From positions 1 through 7,369 of the forward strand of contig DATKMG010000572.1 of the NCBI GenBank assembly GCA_035541995.1: DNA of 7,369 nucleotides. The letters run 5' to 3'. Position 1 is the first letter of the stretch. Every line of letters begins with the position of its first letter. The notes under the pieces are model-generated. The model saw only the letters and a list, made by a program, of their open reading frames with translations. It searched no databases and was not told the DNA's origin. This DNA is from DATKMG01 sp035541995. Its GTDB lineage: Bacteria > Acidobacteriota > Terriglobia > Versatilivoradales > Versatilivoraceae. Both the position numbers and the translations under genes were made by a program. Positions 5,431 through 7,369 of this stretch are shown here, piece after piece.

Positions 5431-6573
5431 GCAATGAATTGGGTATTCCCCAAACTCACGGGCTGCATCAAACAGCGCCACGATATTCTCCGGGGGGACC
5501 TTGGCCTGAAGGTTGTGCACCGAGCCAAATACGAACCCTCCACCTGGAGCCAGATCATGAATGCGGCGCTTGACCTCCGCGACGACATCCTGGGGCGAGC
5601 CGTTTTGCAGAACCACCGGGTCACAGCCGCCCCCCCAGAAGGTCAGGTCCTTGCCAAACTCGCGCTTCAAGCGAGCGGAGTCCATGTCCTCGGCATTTAC
5701 CTGGACGGGGTTGAGTATCTGGACCCCACACTCAATAAGGTCAGGGATGAAACCGTAAATGGATCCACACGAATGAAGGTATATATAAGCTTTTGTCTGC
5801 TTCCGGACGCATTCGACAAGGCGACTTAAGCGCGGCTTGTAGATTCGTCGAAACGTTGCCAGAGACATCATAGGCCCCCGTTGCGTACCGAGGTCCTCAT
5901 TGAGCTGGATCAAATCAAGACTGTCGCCCAGAACGCTCAGCGTCATATTCCAATATGCTATCTGCCACTCCAGCAGGCGTTCGGTGAATGCCTCTACCAG
6001 CGGCTGATTCGCCGCCAGGTTCATGAAGGCCTTCTCGACTCCAAACATATACCAGGAGTGTTCCCAGAGGCCGGGTGTGGCGCTGCCCATCATGAGGACC
6101 TTATCCCCCCAAGCATGGGCCGTCTTAGCTTGCTCGGCCAGGCCTGCGATGCGTGATGGATCCGAAGGGTCCGGCCATTGATACGTCATCAGGTCGGCCT
6201 CTGTCTCGGCTTCGGAGAGAGGCACAGCAGCAATGTCATAGTAGTAACCATCGGGAGGCCGGTAATACTTCGTTCCCCACTCGTCGACATAGGTGTTGGT
6301 TACAGGATCGATGTGGAACACATAACTGTCGGGAGCTTTGGGGAAGAACAGTGTTGTTACACTCTCGAAGCGTTGCAGCAGTTGCGGATCAGGCTGCACC
6401 AGGTAGGTGTGATAGCTGCGGATAGGCGGCATTGGCCCACTGAGGCTGAGATACCGCATCAGAGCCTGGTGAGCATCCAGGTGCAGGGTCGTGTGGCGTC
6501 CCCCGAAGTCGAGGGGAACCCGATCGGGTTCCTTGTGATCGAGGGCCGCCAACGTCCTCTCCCGGCAGTTCAT
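5428..6573 (-). CDS. URO-D family protein, probable corrinoid-type methyltransferase
   Basis: The protein has 381 residues from the ATG at 6573. This start is preferred over the ATG two codons earlier (6579) because AAGGA sits 6 nt before it but directly against the other. The opening MNCRERTLAALDHKEPDRVP (1-20) is typical of the uroporphyrinogen decarboxylase superfamily. The middle has DEWG (97-100) and NEDLGTQRGPMMS (225-237). LHSCGSIYGFIPDLIECGV (266-284) and GGGCDP (314-319) give H267-x-C269...C317, the zinc motif that activates thiols in MtaA/CmuA-type methyltransferases and is not needed by the haem decarboxylase. It ends with FVFGSVHNLQAKVPPENI (347-364). A cytoplasmic zinc-dependent methyl-transfer or related role is therefore likelier than haem synthesis. 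No corrinoid protein is visible nearby. Such URO-D paralogues are common beside glycan-degradation genes in Planctomycetota-like genomes, with function mostly unproven. The stop codon lies in the adjacent inverted repeat. Confidence 0.8.
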   Translation of the reverse strand: MNCRERTLAALDHKEPDRVPLDFGGRHTTLHLDAHQALMRYLSLSGPMPPIRSYHTYLVQPDPQLLQRFESVTTLFFPKAPDSYVFHIDPVTNTYVDEWGTKYYRPPDGYYYDIAAVPLSEAETEADLMTYQWPDPSDPSRIAGLAEQAKTAHAWGDKVLMMGSATPGLWEHSWYMFGVEKAFMNLAANQPLVEAFTERLLEWQIAYWNMTLSVLGDSLDLIQLNEDLGTQRGPMMSLATFRRIYKPRLSRLVECVRKQTKAYIYLHSCGSIYGFIPDLIECGVQILNPVQVNAEDMDSARLKREFGKDLTFWGGGCDPVVLQNGSPQDVVAEVKRRIHDLAPGGGFVFGSVHNLQAKVPPENIVALFDAAREFGEYPIHC

Positions 6574-6579
6574 CGGCAT

Positions 6580-6584
6580 TCCTT
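6580..6584 (-). promoter_or_regulatory. Ribosome binding site that decides the URO-D-like start
   Basis: AAGGA on the minus strand leaves 6 nt before the ATG at 6573, but none before the ATG at 6579. The shorter start is therefore chosen. Confidence 0.55.
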
Positions 6585-6590
6585 GGCGCT

Positions 6591-6619
6591 ATTAGAGCGA
6601 TTCCTAATTGACAATACAA
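6591..6619 (-). promoter_or_regulatory. Possible sigma70-like promoter of the URO-D-like gene
   Basis: On the minus strand TTGTAT (6619-6614), a 17-nt spacer and TCTAAT (6596-6591) resemble -35 and -10 boxes; the -10 matches 5 of 6, the -35 only 3 of 6. Transcription would begin only about a dozen bases before the start codon, giving a very short leader. It lies after the palindrome at 6654-6683, in the only AT-rich part of the gap. Confidence 0.3.
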
Positions 6620-6700
6620 TAACTCTAGGGGGCGCACACAGGGTGCGACAGATCGCAGACATCGCAGAGACGCGATGTCTGCGCCACCCCGATTCCTAAT
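6598..6700. repeat. 11-bp direct repeats around a palindromic segment
   Basis: CGATTCCTAAT occurs at 6598-6608 and again, same orientation, at 6690-6700. They bracket 81 bp that contains the strong palindrome at 6654-6683. The second copy includes the rhamnosidase stop codon (6696-6698). The arrangement could be a target duplication made by insertion of a small palindromic element. Confidence 0.5.
6654..6683. repeat. 12-bp perfect hairpin after the rhamnosidase gene
   Basis: CGCAGACATCGC (6654-6665), loop AGAGAC and GCGATGTCTGCG (6672-6683) pair without mismatch. ATCGCAGA also repeats in tandem in the left arm (6652-6659 and 6661-6668). Read on the minus strand there is no T tract after it, so it is not a standard intrinsic terminator. 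It could pause or protect the 3' end of the rhamnosidase transcript. Confidence 0.65.
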
Positions 6701-7369
6701 AATTGCGGTTCTCAAATACGTAAGTTCCGGAACCGGTCTCAGCCAGGACTGCGTCCTCAATCTGCCTGGGCCCTGAGATCCCCTTGCTGGACTGGAGCGG
6801 CTGGCCGCTTTCAGTCACCTGGTCGAGCTTTGCCTTGGGCAGCCGGATTGTGGCGGTTGTGTTGGCGGGGATTTCCACGCGCAGCACCATCCTCCCCTCT
6901 TTGAGCTCCCATTCAGAAGCAACGCGTCCATACATACTTTGCACGGACGCCTTCACCTGGGTCAGTTCGCCGCCGGGGTGGGGCTGGATTAAACTGTGCT
7001 TGTAGCCGGGTTGCCTGACATCAATTTCAATTCCCGCTACCACGCGATAGAGCCACTCCCCAATTGCCCCGTAAGCATAATGATTGAAGGAATTCATTCC
7101 CTTGTCCTGAAAAGTGCCGTCCGGTTTGATACCGTCCCAGCGTTCCCAGATCGTGGTTGCGCCCTGGGTAATCGGATAGAGCCAGGAAGGATATTCCTTG
7201 CGATTCAGCAGCATGTAAGCTTCGTCGTAGTATCCGTAGTCGCTTAGGACATGGCAAATAACCGGCGTGCCCAGAAAACCGGTGGTGATGTGCTTGAATT
7301 TCCGGACATCATTGGCAAGTCGTTCCGCGGCGGTCTTGCGGAGAGATTCAGGCAGAAGGTCGAAGGCCA
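6696..7369 (-). CDS. Alpha-L-rhamnosidase (GH78), C-terminal part (cut by window edge)
   Basis: The frame is open from the right edge to a TAG at 6696-6698, giving 223 complete residues. The visible part carries the end of the (alpha/alpha)6 barrel: HITTGFLGTP (26-35), YPSWLYPITQGATTIWERWD (59-78), GMNSFNHYAYGAIGEWLYR (88-106) and VAGIEID. A C-terminal beta-sandwich follows, with PGGELTQVKASVQSMYGRVASEWEL. The Glu of WERWD (codon 7143-7145) very probably corresponds to the catalytic base of GH78; the general acid lies beyond the edge. The family removes terminal L-rhamnose from plant, algal or bacterial glycans by an inverting mechanism. Full-length members are often 900 residues or more, so a large N-terminal part is missing, and export cannot be judged. 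An internal ATG at 7214 is not the true start, because conserved sequence continues upstream of it. Confidence 0.92.
   Translation of the reverse strand, partial: AFDLLPESLRKTAAERLANDVRKFKHITTGFLGTPVICHVLSDYGYYDEAYMLLNRKEYPSWLYPITQGATTIWERWDGIKPDGTFQDKGMNSFNHYAYGAIGEWLYRVVAGIEIDVRQPGYKHSLIQPHPGGELTQVKASVQSMYGRVASEWELKEGRMVLRVEIPANTTATIRLPKAKLDQVTESGQPLQSSKGISGPRQIEDAVLAETGSGTYVFENRNY

Noticed and set aside
6696..7214. Rhamnosidase fragment as a short 172-residue gene starting at the ATG at 7214
   Set aside because: Conserved GH78 sequence (HITTGFLGTP and after) continues in frame upstream of that ATG to the window edge.

Overview
This window looks like part of a Planctomycetota (or closely related PVC-type) chromosome. 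All six genes lie on the minus strand, so transcription runs from the right edge to the left. The taxon is an inference from three things: the combination of families (GH78 rhamnosidase, URO-D-like methyltransferase, GH123/DUF4091-type secreted protein, Tat-exported deacetylase-fold protein), the moderately GC-rich sequence, and the palindromic intergenic repeats. Lentisphaerota, Verrucomicrobiota and Armatimonadota remain possible.

Layout in transcription order: (1) 7369-6696, the C-terminal third or so of an alpha-L-rhamnosidase (GH78), cut by the window edge. (2) 6573-5428, a uroporphyrinogen-decarboxylase-family protein with an H-x-C...C zinc-type motif, more like a corrinoid methyltransferase than a haem enzyme. 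(3) 5303-4317, an aminoglycoside-phosphotransferase-fold kinase with a GTG start. (4) 4320-3052, an enolase paralogue whose start overlaps the kinase stop (ATGA). It has lost the active-site His of the SHRSGETED motif and carries Asp for Glu in the QEF motif. (5) 2632-1043, a Tat-exported protein with a NodB/polysaccharide-deacetylase-like N-terminal half and an unassigned C-terminal half. (6) 731-1, the N-terminal 243 residues of a secreted GH123-like/DUF4091-type protein, cut by the window edge.

The intergenic DNA is unusually structured. Between genes 2 and 3 is a 100-bp MITE-like element with perfect 14-bp terminal inverted repeats, one end of which supplies the stop codon of gene 2. Between genes 1 and 2, a 12-bp perfect palindrome sits between 11-bp direct repeats. 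The gaps before and after gene 5 each hold the same two-part palindromic block: a C/G-rich hairpin, then a CCCAGGGC...GCCCTGGG stem-loop followed by a small hairpin. Each block is framed by inverted repeats.

Functionally, the outer genes are extracellular or glycan-directed (rhamnosidase, deacetylase-like, GH123-like). The inner genes form a cytoplasmic kinase/enolase-like module with a methyltransferase-like gene upstream. The kinase and enolase-like genes are very probably translated together and should act on one pathway. Their substrate is not evident. This pair is the best candidate here for undescribed biochemistry.
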